NCBI GenBank assembly: GCA_030656015.1
Contig: JAUSNX010000009.1
Coordinates: forward strand, 1-64,000
Length of the DNA stretch: 64,000 nt
Reading direction: 5' to 3'
Origin: Methanobacteriaceae archaeon
GTDB lineage: Archaea; Methanobacteriota; Methanobacteria; Methanobacteriales; Methanobacteriaceae
Positions 1 through 8,988 of this stretch are shown in pieces (within the stretch, counting starts at the first letter, position 1; every line of letters starts with the position of its first letter). A model generated the notes under the pieces. The model did not search any database. It was not told where the DNA came from and worked only from the letters and a program-made list of their open reading frames with translations. The translations under genes were made by a program, and so were the position numbers.

Positions 1-379
1 GGTGCCTGAAGGTTTAGAATTTGCTGGAACTAATGTGGATGTAGGAACTTACACCTACAACCCAACTACTCGGACTATAACCTGGAATATTGGTGATGTA
101 CCTGTAGGAGATCCATACATGTGGTTATCCCTTAAAATACTGCGTGCAGGAAGCTTCTTGATTAATCCGCAACTATCAACCAGTACCTATGACCCTACAC
201 TGAACACTGATACTCAAAGCCTAACTATACATGCCTCTGCAGCAACAAACAATAATACAAACAATACAATAAACGCTTCAAATAACACTGTAACTATGCA
301 ACACACAGGAATGCCATTAATGGCCCTAATATTGGCCTTATTCATGGTAATAGGTGGGATGATAAGTAGTAAAAAATAA
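1..379 (+). CDS. Adhesin-like surface protein, C-terminal part (cut by window edge)
   Basis: This is the 3' end of a gene whose start lies upstream of the window; the reading frame is open from the first bases. The visible part is the end of a DUF11-type beta-sandwich (LEFAG, GTYTYN, TITWNIG, MWLSLKILRAG), then an Asn/Thr-rich linker, then one hydrophobic helix (MPLMALILALFMVIGGM) closed by SSKK. That end is the usual membrane anchor of Methanobacteriales adhesin-like proteins, so the protein should sit outside the cell on the membrane. The sequence is nearly identical to the C-terminus of the next gene (630-2729), so the two are tandem paralogues. The in-frame GTG at position 2 is internal and is not a real start. 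Confidence 0.85.
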   Translation, partial: VPEGLEFAGTNVDVGTYTYNPTTRTITWNIGDVPVGDPYMWLSLKILRAGSFLINPQLSTSTYDPTLNTDTQSLTIHASAATNNNTNNTINASNNTVTMQHTGMPLMALILALFMVIGGMISSKK

Positions 380-385
380 ATAAAC

Positions 386-406
386 CCTTTTTTTTTCTTT
401 TTTTCT
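386..406 (+). terminator. T-rich intrinsic terminator
   Basis: Two long T runs separated by a single C follow the stop codon of the first adhesin gene within about 10 bases. Oligo-T without a strong hairpin is typical of archaeal intrinsic termination. The downstream paralogue has the same arrangement. Confidence 0.55.
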
Positions 407-629
407 TAATTGGAATTATAGTTATATGTCTTTTTTTAATAGAAAGTTATAATAGTTTTATATTTTATAATAATATAAGAGGAAAATATATTTATTTTTT
501 ATTAAACTCATTTCACCTCGTTTAAATTCATAATTAAGTAAATTAAATTTATTTAAATTTTGAATAATAATTTTAATTTTAATAATTTATTTTATCAAAA
601 AAAATAAGCATAAAGGAGGTGAAAAAAAG

Positions 630-2729
630 TTGAAAACAAAAACTATAAAATTCGACTATAAAATCTTCCTAATTTTAAGTTTAGTGCTTTTTGTAGCATT
701 AACTACCATATCTACTTCTAATGCGGCCACACCGTTGCATGTTAATGGTGCTGATGGTAATGACACCTGGGATGGAACCACTCCCACTTATACTATTGGA
801 ATCACCGGGCCCATGAAAACCATACAAACCGCCATAGATGCTGTAGACAATGATGGAACAGTTCATGTAGCCGATGGAACCTATAAGGAACACTTAACAT
901 TAAATAAAAATGTTAATTTAATAGGTGAAAGCCAGAACGGTACCATTATCGACGGGAATAATACTGGGCGACCCATAACCATAAATCCGGATATGAAAGT
1001 CACCATAAGCAAATTCACTGTGAAAAACGGAAATTCATCTGGTGGTGGTGGAATCAGTAACAATGGTGATTTAACCATCACTGAGACTACCATAACCGAG
1101 AACACCGCTACCGCCATAGATGGATATGCTTATGGTGGGGGAATATATAACCACGGTAATTTAACCATCATTAACAGCATAATTTCAGAAAATACGGTTA
1201 TTGGAGATACTGCTTATGGTGGGGGAATCTACAACGATGTGAATTTAATCATCAACAATAGCACTATAACTGGTAATACTGCCACTTCCACCGATGGATA
1301 TGCGGATGGTGGAGGAATAAGCAATGAGTATGGTATTATAACCATCAATAACAGTATCATAACAGGTAATACTGCCACTGGGGCTAGCGTTTATGGTGGA
1401 GGAATTAGTCATTCTTTTTTAGGCACTTTAACTATTAATAATAGTTCTATAACTGGCAATACTGCCACTGGAAATTATATTTATGGTGGGGGAATCAACA
1501 ACTGGGGTGCATTTATTACCATCAATAACAGTTCCATAAATGGTAATACTGCCACTGGAACAAAAAATGCTTTTGGTGGGGGAATCTACAACAACGGTGA
1601 TTTAACCGTTAATAGCAGTTCCATAAATGGTAATACTGCCACTGGGGGCCGTGTTTATGGTGGAGGAATTTACAACTACAATTATTTAACCATTAGAGAA
1701 ACCACATTAACAGACAACACTGCAACAGGAGTTATGGTTTATGGTGGGGGAATCAACAACAATGGTAATTTAACGGCGAATTTTAACCGTATAGTAAATA
1801 ACTCACCTAATGCCATATACATCGACAAAGAATCTGTTCAATCTGATGTTGAATATAATTGGTGGGGTTCTAATAACCCGGATTTTGCTACTTTAATAAA
1901 TGGTACGGTGGACTACAATCCATGGCTTTACCTGACTATCGCTGCCAATCCAACAATTATCAACAACGGAGAAACCAGTCAAATTACGGCCAGTTTCAAT
2001 AACTTGTTTAATGGAACTACTATTACTCCATTGGATCCACTAACAGGTCATATACCTGATGGATGTCCGGTAACCTTCAATACAGACAAAGGGAGTATAG
2101 GATCTAAAATCATAGACAAAGAAACCACGGGAGGAATCGCCACGGCTATACTAACTGCTGATGAAACCGCAGGAATAGCACACATCACAGCCACCACCGA
2201 CGCACAAGCAGTAAACACGGAAGTAACTATCAATCCTAAATCCAGCCTGTACCTTACTATAACACCCAATAAAACCAACCCGGTAGTTGGTGACACTGTA
2301 ATTTACACCCTGAAAGTGGGTAACCACGGACCAGACACCGCAAAAAATGTGGTAATGACCTATGTGGTGCCTGAAGGTTTAGAATTTGCTGGAGCAAAAG
2401 TGGATGTAGGAACTTATACCTACGATACTGCAACTCGAACCATAACATGGACTATCGGTGAAGTACCAGTAGGTGATCCTTACATGTGGTTATCCCTTAA
2501 AATACTGCGTGCAGGAAGTTTCTTGATTAATCCGCAATTATCAACCACTACCTATGACCCTACTCTGAACACTGATACTCAAAGCCTAACTATACACGTC
2601 GCTGCAGCAAAAAATACAGTAAACTCAGCAACTAATACAGTAACCATGCAACACACAGGAATGCCACTAATGGCCCTAATATTGGCCTTATTCATGGTAA
2701 TTGGTGGAATGGTAAGTAGTAAAAAATAA
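630..2729 (+). CDS. Adhesin-like protein: beta-helix repeats, Big-like domain, DUF11 domain, C-terminal anchor
   Basis: 699 residues from a TTG start, chosen because a strong AAAGGAGGTGA ribosome-binding site lies just upstream. Residues 1-33 form a signal peptide ending near SNA. Residues about 50-130 are the N-terminal cap of a right-handed parallel beta-helix (GTVHVADGTY, NLIGE). Residues about 135-400 hold roughly nine degenerate repeats built around NSSITGNTATG and YGGGI.N. A Big/invasin-like beta domain follows at about 430-535 (GCPVTFNTDKGSIG), then a DUF11 domain at about 540-650, and a single anchor helix before SSKK. The role is probably cell-surface attachment or cell-cell contact; the ligand is unknown. 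Its last 364 bases nearly duplicate the preceding gene. Confidence 0.88.
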   Translation: MKTKTIKFDYKIFLILSLVLFVALTTISTSNAATPLHVNGADGNDTWDGTTPTYTIGITGPMKTIQTAIDAVDNDGTVHVADGTYKEHLTLNKNVNLIGESQNGTIIDGNNTGRPITINPDMKVTISKFTVKNGNSSGGGGISNNGDLTITETTITENTATAIDGYAYGGGIYNHGNLTIINSIISENTVIGDTAYGGGIYNDVNLIINNSTITGNTATSTDGYADGGGISNEYGIITINNSIITGNTATGASVYGGGISHSFLGTLTINNSSITGNTATGNYIYGGGINNWGAFITINNSSINGNTATGTKNAFGGGIYNNGDLTVNSSSINGNTATGGRVYGGGIYNYNYLTIRETTLTDNTATGVMVYGGGINNNGNLTANFNRIVNNSPNAIYIDKESVQSDVEYNWWGSNNPDFATLINGTVDYNPWLYLTIAANPTIINNGETSQITASFNNLFNGTTITPLDPLTGHIPDGCPVTFNTDKGSIGSKIIDKETTGGIATAILTADETAGIAHITATTDAQAVNTEVTINPKSSLYLTITPNKTNPVVGDTVIYTLKVGNHGPDTAKNVVMTYVVPEGLEFAGAKVDVGTYTYDTATRTITWTIGEVPVGDPYMWLSLKILRAGSFLINPQLSTTTYDPTLNTDTQSLTIHVAAAKNTVNSATNTVTMQHTGMPLMALILALFMVIGGMVSSKK
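2366..2729 (+). repeat. Direct repeat: duplicated 3' end of adhesin genes
   Basis: This segment matches positions 1-379 at DNA level over the DUF11 end and the anchor helix. Only the Asn/Thr linker differs in length. Identity continues into the T-rich terminator. The pattern fits tandem gene duplication with later recombination or conversion. Confidence 0.85.
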
Positions 2730-2735
2730 ATAAAC

Positions 2736-2751
2736 TTTTTTTTCTTTTTTT
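2736..2751 (+). terminator. T-rich intrinsic terminator
   Basis: Nine T, one C and seven T lie directly after the stop codon of the second adhesin gene, matching the arrangement after the first one. Confidence 0.5.
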
Positions 2752-2904
2752 AGTGATTTAAAGCATACTCTCGAGCTAATTATTTAATAAAATGCTAATT
2801 GTATATTAATTACTAAGTTAACTCATTCAATGGTAACAGATGGATCTTTGGAAATTAATCTTTTTTAATCAAAGTTACTTCAAATTATTCCTTACAAAAA
2901 ATAA

Positions 2905-2937
2905 ATAATTTATACTAAAATTTATAGATATTATATT
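2905..2937 (+). promoter_or_regulatory. TATA promoter of a probably leaderless mRNA
   Basis: An AT-rich TATA-like element (AATTTATACTA, about 2907-2917) is centred roughly 26 bases before the ATG at 2938. No Shine-Dalgarno sequence precedes that ATG. In archaea this spacing places the transcription start at or next to the start codon, so translation is probably leaderless. This is inferred from spacing only. Confidence 0.4.
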
Positions 2938-3672
2938 ATGTCACACACGCTTCTCATTTTCATCGGATTAATAATGTTTTCACTGGCAGGGATGAACTCT
3001 TATTTGGTTACACCTATGCTCCAGGAGGATCAAGACACTTTGTATCAGGTTTCAACTATCCAGAACCTGTCTGCCGGAGGTTACGATGGTTACCTGACCC
3101 TGAGCCAACTTAAAAAACAGGGCGATTTTGGTATCGGGACTTTCAATAAACTTGATGGGGAAATGATAGTATTAAATAATACTGTATACCAGGTTAAATC
3201 TAATGGAACTATTGTAAATCCATCTGATTATGAAAAAATACCTTTTGTCATGTTGACTTACTTTGATGCATATAATACAACAATTGTAAATAGTTCGAAT
3301 GGTAGTGACCTGGAAAATTCTTTAAATAAAACTTTTCCACAATCCAACATCTTCTATGCCATTAAAATAGAGGGAAATTTCAGCCATATAAAGGCCAGAA
3401 GCGTACCTGAACAGAATCCGCCCTATAAAAACCTATCAGAAGTTATAAAAAACCAGACCGTCTTTGAGTTTAATAATACAAATGGGACCATTGTAGGATT
3501 CTGGTGTCCCAATAATATGGGTGGTATAAATAATCCTGGTTTCCATTTCCATTTTATCTCCCAGAATAAAACCGAGGGTGGACACGTCCTGGAGTTCGCT
3601 GTAGATAATGCCACCATGCAGGTGGATGATACGCCTAAATTTTACATGAATATTCCTATGAATGGTTTTTAA
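2938..3672 (+). CDS. Exported alpha-acetolactate decarboxylase
   Basis: 244 residues matching the acetolactate decarboxylase family (acetolactate to acetoin plus CO2). Conserved features are STIQNL..GGYDG (about 39-51), GDFGIGTFN.LDGEM (62-76, with Glu75), ARSVP (Arg154), and the zinc ligands His203 and His205 (GFHFHF) and His216 (GGHVLEF). Residues 1-25 are hydrophobic, giving a signal peptide or anchor; secreted forms are known in bacteria. No acetolactate synthase or butanediol dehydrogenase gene is nearby, so the substrate probably comes from branched-chain amino-acid synthesis. The gene stands alone with its own promoter. The many N-glycosylation-type NxS/T sites fit an extracellular archaeal protein. 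Catalytic residues look complete. Confidence 0.9.
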   Translation: MSHTLLIFIGLIMFSLAGMNSYLVTPMLQEDQDTLYQVSTIQNLSAGGYDGYLTLSQLKKQGDFGIGTFNKLDGEMIVLNNTVYQVKSNGTIVNPSDYEKIPFVMLTYFDAYNTTIVNSSNGSDLENSLNKTFPQSNIFYAIKIEGNFSHIKARSVPEQNPPYKNLSEVIKNQTVFEFNNTNGTIVGFWCPNNMGGINNPGFHFHFISQNKTEGGHVLEFAVDNATMQVDDTPKFYMNIPMNGF

Positions 3673-3926
3673 ATTAAAACCATAGGAATTAAATTTTATT
3701 TTTTAATATTATAATAATTTAGATTCATCTATCAGTTTATTTTTTAATATGTGATGTATTGAAATTTAACTCAAATGGCTGACCATTGATAGATATTTTT
3801 GGGCATAGCATCGTGATAGATTCAAATCATAGCGAGTATCTATTAAAAGGAAATCTTATTGTTTTATATTCTACTTATTTTAAAATAAGTACAGAAATTA
3901 TACTGATTAATAATGGCAATGATAAC

Positions 3927-6617
3927 ATGTCCGATATACAGCATTATGTGCTAGATCTTAGAGAAAAAGAACTTCCTATTGAAAAAATTGGAGGCAAGGC
4001 CCTTAATTTGGGAAAAATGTCAGAAGCAGGTTTTAATATTCCCCCAGCATGCATTGTCTCGGTTGATGCCTATGATTTTTTTATTAAAAAGGAATTAGAA
4101 GGTAAAATATCTAAAATACTTGATTCTATTGATTTTAAAGATGAAAATTCTATCTCTTCTGGATGTTCTTCCATTAGAAGCATAATAAAATCAGAAGAAC
4201 TACCAACAAACCTTTTTTTAGAAATTAACAATAGCATAAAAAATCTCCCGGAAGGATATTATGCCGTGAGATCATCGGCCGTGGCTGAAGATCTGGCCGA
4301 TGCCAGTTTTGCCGGGCAACTGGACAGTTTTTTGAATGTGAAAAAGGAAGATATTCTAGCGAATATCGTTGATTGTTGGGCCTCTTACTGGACTGATCGT
4401 GCGGTAAAATACCGACACGATTCTTCCATTGGACACTTAGACAGTGAAATGACAGCGGCTGGAATAGCTGTATTGGTACAAAAAATGGTCAATGCAGATA
4501 TCAGTGGAGTAACTTTCACCGCCAATCCAGTAAATGGTAGGAATGATATTGTTATTGAATCTTCCTGGGGCCTGGGTGAAGCTATTGCATCCGGAATAGT
4601 AACCCCTGATATTTTTGTTTTAGGAAGAGATGGAAATATCATTGAAAAAAATATTAAAACAAAAAAGAAGGGATATTTCCTTGAAGATGGGAGCAATACT
4701 TTAATTGATATAAGTGTGGAAAAAAGGGAAAAATCAAGCCTCAATGAAAAAATTCTGGAAAAATTACTAAAATCTGCTTTGGAGCTGGAAAAATTCTTTA
4801 ATCTTCCCCAGGATATTGAATGGGCTTTGGAATGTAACAAAACAGAAAACCCAGATATCTATATCCTCCAATCACGACCAGTAACCACCCTCACTGATAC
4901 CTCTGAAAAAGATGATATCTTATGGAGCCGGGCCTATGGGGACGAGTACTGGGCCGATGCCACCACTCCTCTCTTTTACGATGTCATGGGTAAAATGCTC
5001 ACTGATTACGTTAACCATGAAGGGGCCTGCATAATGGGCTATAAAGAAATAACAGACACTAAACTATTAAAGCTTCACAAATCAAGGGTTTATTTTAATA
5101 GCTGGGTTTTAGAAAAAGCATTCTCCTATTATCCTAAATTTGCCAGATCTAAAGAGTTATTAAATTATTTCCCCTTAGAAGACCAGGAAAGAATTTCCCA
5201 GTATCCATCCAGTTTACATAAAACATTACTCTCCCAGATTTTAGTGGCTATCCGGGACCCGGACGGTATGATGCATAAAACTGATAAGGCCTATCGAAAA
5301 TGGGCTAAAGGTTTCATGAAAAAATGTAAAAAATTTGATAAAACAGATTTAACTCTGCTAAATAACTTAGAACTGGCAGCTTTTTATAATGATATTGAAA
5401 CTTCAGGAATTAAACACTATCAACTCATACGATACGGTATGGTCTCCCATTCCATAGCCACTAACTTAATGGTTAAAAACTGGTTGGTAAAATGGTTGGA
5501 TGATAAGAATGGTACTCTATATGCTGGCTTAATCTCTGGTTTAGACGATAATAAAACGGTGGAAATGAATATTAGATTCTCGGATTTGGCCAAAATTTTA
5601 AGAAAAAACCCGGATTTATTAACCAAAATAAATTCCATTGATGATTTAAGCACGCTAAGTGAAAGAGAACTTGAAAATCTTATCTCTTTTAATTCAAAAT
5701 TCAAAAAAGAATTTAATTCATTTATAAAAAGATATGGGCACCGTTCCAATACTAGAGAAATACTTTATCCTCGTTGGAGGGAAGATAAGGCTTACGTATT
5801 AGAAGTTATTAAGTTACTTTCATCTTCTGATTTAGATTTAAGAAAAAAGGAATCAGAAAGTCGTCACTATAGATTTAAAACCGAAAAAAAGGTCTTCAAG
5901 AAAATAAAAAAACAAAAAGGTGGGTTCATCAAGGCCAGGCTATTTGGGGTGGTGCTTAATCTTGCCCAGACCTACTTAACTTTCCGGGAAAATCAGAGAT
6001 TCTACCTCGATCACCTGCTTTTCCGTCAGAGATTGATCCTGAGAGAAATGGGAAGGAGATTGATGGCTAGGAATATTATTGATGAAATAGATGATGTTTT
6101 CTTCCTTTTTGAAGTAGAATTATTCTCATTTTTCAAAGAAACTCCATCAGAAAAAGAATACAATGATATTCTTCCTGATTTAAGAGATAAAATTCTAAAA
6201 AGGAAAAAGGAATTCTACCGCTATAAATCGTCACTCCCACCTAAATTCTTAAAAAATGGGATAGAATTTGACGATACAGTAATGGAATATGGTCAGAATG
6301 CTATTTATGGAGCTGCTGCCAGTCCTGGAACATTCCAGGGCATAGCAAGAGTAGTGGAATCCATTGAAGAATTGTCAAAACTGGAAGATAATGAAATTCT
6401 TATAACCAGTAACACCGATCCGGCCTGGACTGCTGTATTTTCCAAGATAGGTGGCCTTATCACGGAAACTGGAGGAATATTATCCCACGGTGCGGTTATT
6501 TCACGTGAATATAGGATACCTGCTGTAACTGCGGTTAAAGGAGCTACTAAAATTTTCAAAACAGGTGAAAACTTAGTTATTGATGGTAATGAAGGTGTGG
6601 TCTATAAAAAAGAATAA
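3927..6617 (+). CDS. Rifampicin-phosphotransferase-like / PEP-synthase-family dikinase
   Basis: 896 residues from ATG 3927. An upstream in-frame TTG at 3786 would add 47 residues unlike the family start. The N-terminal part is a PEP synthase/PPDK ATP-grasp domain: KIGGKALNLGKM, then VRSSAVAEDLADASFAGQ, closing with ILQSRPVTTL near residue 325. A long middle region (about 330-790) has no TIM-barrel PEP-binding domain. The C-terminal swivelling domain carries TETGGILSHGAVISREY with the phosphohistidine at His854. The order ATP-grasp, helical middle domain, terminal His domain, and the length, match rifampicin phosphotransferases better than true PEP synthase, where the His domain is central. 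The natural substrate in this organism is unknown. It stands alone and converges on the epimerase gene. Confidence 0.75.
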   Translation: MSDIQHYVLDLREKELPIEKIGGKALNLGKMSEAGFNIPPACIVSVDAYDFFIKKELEGKISKILDSIDFKDENSISSGCSSIRSIIKSEELPTNLFLEINNSIKNLPEGYYAVRSSAVAEDLADASFAGQLDSFLNVKKEDILANIVDCWASYWTDRAVKYRHDSSIGHLDSEMTAAGIAVLVQKMVNADISGVTFTANPVNGRNDIVIESSWGLGEAIASGIVTPDIFVLGRDGNIIEKNIKTKKKGYFLEDGSNTLIDISVEKREKSSLNEKILEKLLKSALELEKFFNLPQDIEWALECNKTENPDIYILQSRPVTTLTDTSEKDDILWSRAYGDEYWADATTPLFYDVMGKMLTDYVNHEGACIMGYKEITDTKLLKLHKSRVYFNSWVLEKAFSYYPKFARSKELLNYFPLEDQERISQYPSSLHKTLLSQILVAIRDPDGMMHKTDKAYRKWAKGFMKKCKKFDKTDLTLLNNLELAAFYNDIETSGIKHYQLIRYGMVSHSIATNLMVKNWLVKWLDDKNGTLYAGLISGLDDNKTVEMNIRFSDLAKILRKNPDLLTKINSIDDLSTLSERELENLISFNSKFKKEFNSFIKRYGHRSNTREILYPRWREDKAYVLEVIKLLSSSDLDLRKKESESRHYRFKTEKKVFKKIKKQKGGFIKARLFGVVLNLAQTYLTFRENQRFYLDHLLFRQRLILREMGRRLMARNIIDEIDDVFFLFEVELFSFFKETPSEKEYNDILPDLRDKILKRKKEFYRYKSSLPPKFLKNGIEFDDTVMEYGQNAIYGAAASPGTFQGIARVVESIEELSKLEDNEILITSNTDPAWTAVFSKIGGLITETGGILSHGAVISREYRIPAVTAVKGATKIFKTGENLVIDGNEGVVYKKE

Positions 6618-6634
6618 TTAAAAAAGAATAAATT

Positions 6635-6676
6635 ATATTGTAGAAGGAATATTTCTTATGAGAAATTCAACAATAT
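6635..6676. terminator. Inverted repeat between convergent genes
   Basis: ATATTGT at 6635-6641 pairs with ACAATAT at 6670-6676, with partial inner pairing (TTTCT against AGAAA). It lies between two genes that converge, so it probably serves as a bidirectional terminator. Confidence 0.45.
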
Positions 6677-6728
6677 ATTTATTTTAATTATTAATTTTAA
6701 ATACTGAATCCGCCATTTTATAAAAGGC

Positions 6729-7715
6729 TTATTTAAAATCATTCTTTAATTGATTACCAATCCAGAAATAAGTTTCTTTTAATCCATCTTCCAGGCTGGT
6801 TTTTGGTTCCCATTTAAGAATTTTTTTAGCCAATGTTAAATCAGCATTTCGACCTCGAACTCCCTGAGGAGCACTAAGATCATATTTTTTCTCAATATCC
6901 TTACCTGAAATAGAAATGATTATATCTGCAAGTTTATTTATGGTAACCAGAAAATCAGTACCAATATTTATTGGTTCAATGTGATCAGATTCCATTAATT
7001 TCAATATTGCATCCACACAATCATCAATAAAACAATAGGATCTGCTCTGGTGTCCGTCACCCCATATTTCAATTTCACCCGGGTCAGAGGCTAAAGCCAC
7101 TTTTCGACATAAAGCAGCCGGAGATTTCTCTCTACCGCCCTGGTAAGTTCCTTCTGGACCATAAATATTATGAAATCTTCCCACTCGCACGTCTAAACCA
7201 TAATCCCGGTTATAGGCTTCGCACATCTTTTCGGTGTATAATTTTTCCCATCCATAAAAATCATCAGGATCTGCAGGATATGCGTCTTCCTCTTTTAAAC
7301 TCACATCATTTGGATTATTTTGTTTATATGTTGGATAGATACAGGCCGATGAGGAGAAAAATAAACGATTAATATTATTTTCATGGGCGGCTTGTAACAT
7401 ATGGGTATTAATTAAAACATTATCATGCAGGACATCAGCACCAATTTCCGAAATAAAACCGATCCCACCCATATTAGCTGCTAAATTAAATACATAATCC
7501 ATATCTTTAACAGCTTGTATACAATTGTCTTTTTCTCTTAAATCAAGAGTCAATTTCTCGCAGTAGTAGGGTTCTTCCAGATATCCATCCCATTTAATAT
7601 CAACTGCACGAACAAAGCTTCCAAGATCAATTAGTTTTCTTGCCAGATGACTACCAATAAAGCCCCCGGCACCAGTAATTAGTACATTTTTTCCTTCCCA
7701 ATATACAGATTTCAT
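6729..7715 (-). CDS. GDP-mannose 3,5-epimerase-like NAD-dependent epimerase (extended SDR)
   Basis: 328 residues with an N-terminal Rossmann motif (LITGAGGFIGSHL, 12-24), catalytic Tyr154 and Lys158 (YGWEK), and SSACIYP containing Cys125. The stretches FHNIYGPEGTYQGGREKSPAA and CFIDDCVDAILKLM, and the end PQGVRGRNADLTLAKKILKW, closely resemble plant GDP-mannose 3,5-epimerase as I recall it. In that enzyme the Cys and a Lys act as acid/base in double epimerisation. The product would be a GDP-sugar such as GDP-L-galactose or GDP-gulose for surface polysaccharide or glycoprotein. It could instead be another nucleotide-sugar epimerase. It is monocistronic here. Confidence 0.75.
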   Translation of the reverse strand: MKSVYWEGKNVLITGAGGFIGSHLARKLIDLGSFVRAVDIKWDGYLEEPYYCEKLTLDLREKDNCIQAVKDMDYVFNLAANMGGIGFISEIGADVLHDNVLINTHMLQAAHENNINRLFFSSSACIYPTYKQNNPNDVSLKEEDAYPADPDDFYGWEKLYTEKMCEAYNRDYGLDVRVGRFHNIYGPEGTYQGGREKSPAALCRKVALASDPGEIEIWGDGHQSRSYCFIDDCVDAILKLMESDHIEPINIGTDFLVTINKLADIIISISGKDIEKKYDLSAPQGVRGRNADLTLAKKILKWEPKTSLEDGLKETYFWIGNQLKNDFK

Positions 7716-7991
7716 TTAAATCCCCTTTGATAATATTTTATACCATTGTTAATTAAAATTAAGTTTAATTTCTATATTTAATAGATGGATTTAATTAATA
7801 TTAAATTATTGTATTAATTTCATTTAAATAGATGAAAATAAAATTATGTACCTCAAATCAAAAATTCCAAAATCGGTATAATAAAATTATAATATAATTT
7901 CCCTAAGTTAATGGGGGGAATTAAAAACTGAAAATAAATACCATTATAAATAATTGAAATCATTTTAATTATTAAAGATTAATTCAAAAAC

Positions 7992-8005
7992 TTACAATAT
8001 TGTAA
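7992..8005. promoter_or_regulatory. Perfect 14-bp palindrome upstream of 8027 gene (possible operator)
   Basis: TTACAATATTGTAA is a perfect dyad ending 21 bases before the ATG at 8027. A TATA-like TTATAAATAATT lies about 45 bases further upstream. The position fits a repressor operator. The surrounding 7716-8026 intergenic region is AT-rich, so chance is possible; I see no RNA gene or other small ORF there. Confidence 0.3.
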
Positions 8006-8026
8006 TTATTATTAAATGGGGATTAT

Positions 8027-8908
8027 ATGGAAATTGATCTAAAAACTCTAAAAAAACATGAAGAATGGAATGAAAGCTATTATTTTAATTTTCACGACAA
8101 AAAAAACGATTTAACGGCCTTTATGCGTATCGGAAACAAGATCAATAAAAATGAAAAATCAATGTTCTTCTATCTAATGTCTTCCACCATGACTGCTGGG
8201 ATTAAATTAGAGACTCCTTGTGATGATAAACCATTAAGTATTGCTGGTTTAGAGTATCAGGAGATGGAAACGGGCCAATGGAGACTCAAGTATGATGGTT
8301 CAATTTTTAATCCCGTAGAGAAAACGCAGTTTATAATTAAAATGGACGTAACTTGGGAAGCATTAAACCCCATCATGGATTACGTGGAATGTGTGGATGA
8401 AAAAGAAACTGAAATGTCATCTAATGTGGCTTCGGAGCATTACGAACAGTTTGGAAAAGCTCAGGGAACAATTGAAATTGATGGTCAAGTATTGAAAATT
8501 GACGCATTAGGTGAGAGAGATTTAAGCCGAGGTATACGGGCCTGGGGATCTCCCAAGATGTGGATGTGGATTAATGCCGAGTTTTCTCAAGAAGAAGCTT
8601 TTAATATAACCAAACTATCAGTTGAAGAGGGAGATATTGATGCCGGATACTTATATACTGATTCAGTTAATGAACCACTGATAAAGTCCGACATTGATGT
8701 AGAATTTAATAATGGAATTCCTTCGTGTTTTTCCATGGCCTTATTAGATAAAAAAGGTTCTGAATATTCCATTGAAGGAGAAGTAGTTAGATTTGGAATG
8801 ATTCCTGTAGATGAGAAGATGATTCTCATAGAAACCCTTTCTAAATACAATTGGGATGAAAAGGAAGGATATGGTATTGCTGAGTTTTTAATTCCTAAAA
8901 CGGTATAA
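8027..8908 (+). CDS. CrtC/AttH-like lipocalin-fold protein (DUF7064/7065 type)
   Basis: 293 residues, start supported by a GGGGA site. The N-terminal half contains ESYYFNFHDKKNDLTAFMRIG (about 15-35). The second half has a GxIEIDG element followed by DALGERDLSRGIRAWGSP (about 162-180), resembling the GxGxRDHSWG motif of the hydroxyneurosporene-synthase/AttH-like families. No signal peptide or membrane segment is visible. In photosynthetic bacteria CrtC hydrates carotenoid ends, and a carotenoid cluster lies 5 kb away here, so a carotenoid or lipid role is an attractive but unproven guess. The family is broad and mostly uncharacterised. Confidence 0.55.
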   Translation: MEIDLKTLKKHEEWNESYYFNFHDKKNDLTAFMRIGNKINKNEKSMFFYLMSSTMTAGIKLETPCDDKPLSIAGLEYQEMETGQWRLKYDGSIFNPVEKTQFIIKMDVTWEALNPIMDYVECVDEKETEMSSNVASEHYEQFGKAQGTIEIDGQVLKIDALGERDLSRGIRAWGSPKMWMWINAEFSQEEAFNITKLSVEEGDIDAGYLYTDSVNEPLIKSDIDVEFNNGIPSCFSMALLDKKGSEYSIEGEVVRFGMIPVDEKMILIETLSKYNWDEKEGYGIAEFLIPKTV

Positions 8909-8988
8909 ACCGGGAAATACTTTAATTATTTTATTATTTTTAAATTTATTTTCTAATTTTTAATAATAGAATTTTTTAAAGAATACAA

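Noticed and set aside
1020-1800. Repeats that could be mistaken for a CRISPR array
   Set aside because: The repeats are in-frame beta-helix codons (NTATG, YGGGI) of an adhesin, with degenerate units and no constant spacers.
3786-3926. N-terminal extension of the dikinase from TTG 3786
   Set aside because: The extra 47 residues do not resemble the family, while ATG 3927 gives a family-like start.
4385-4840. 151-codon minus-strand ORF inside the dikinase
   Set aside because: Antisense to a conserved ATP-grasp region; low-complexity Ser/Phe-rich translation is typical of a shadow frame.
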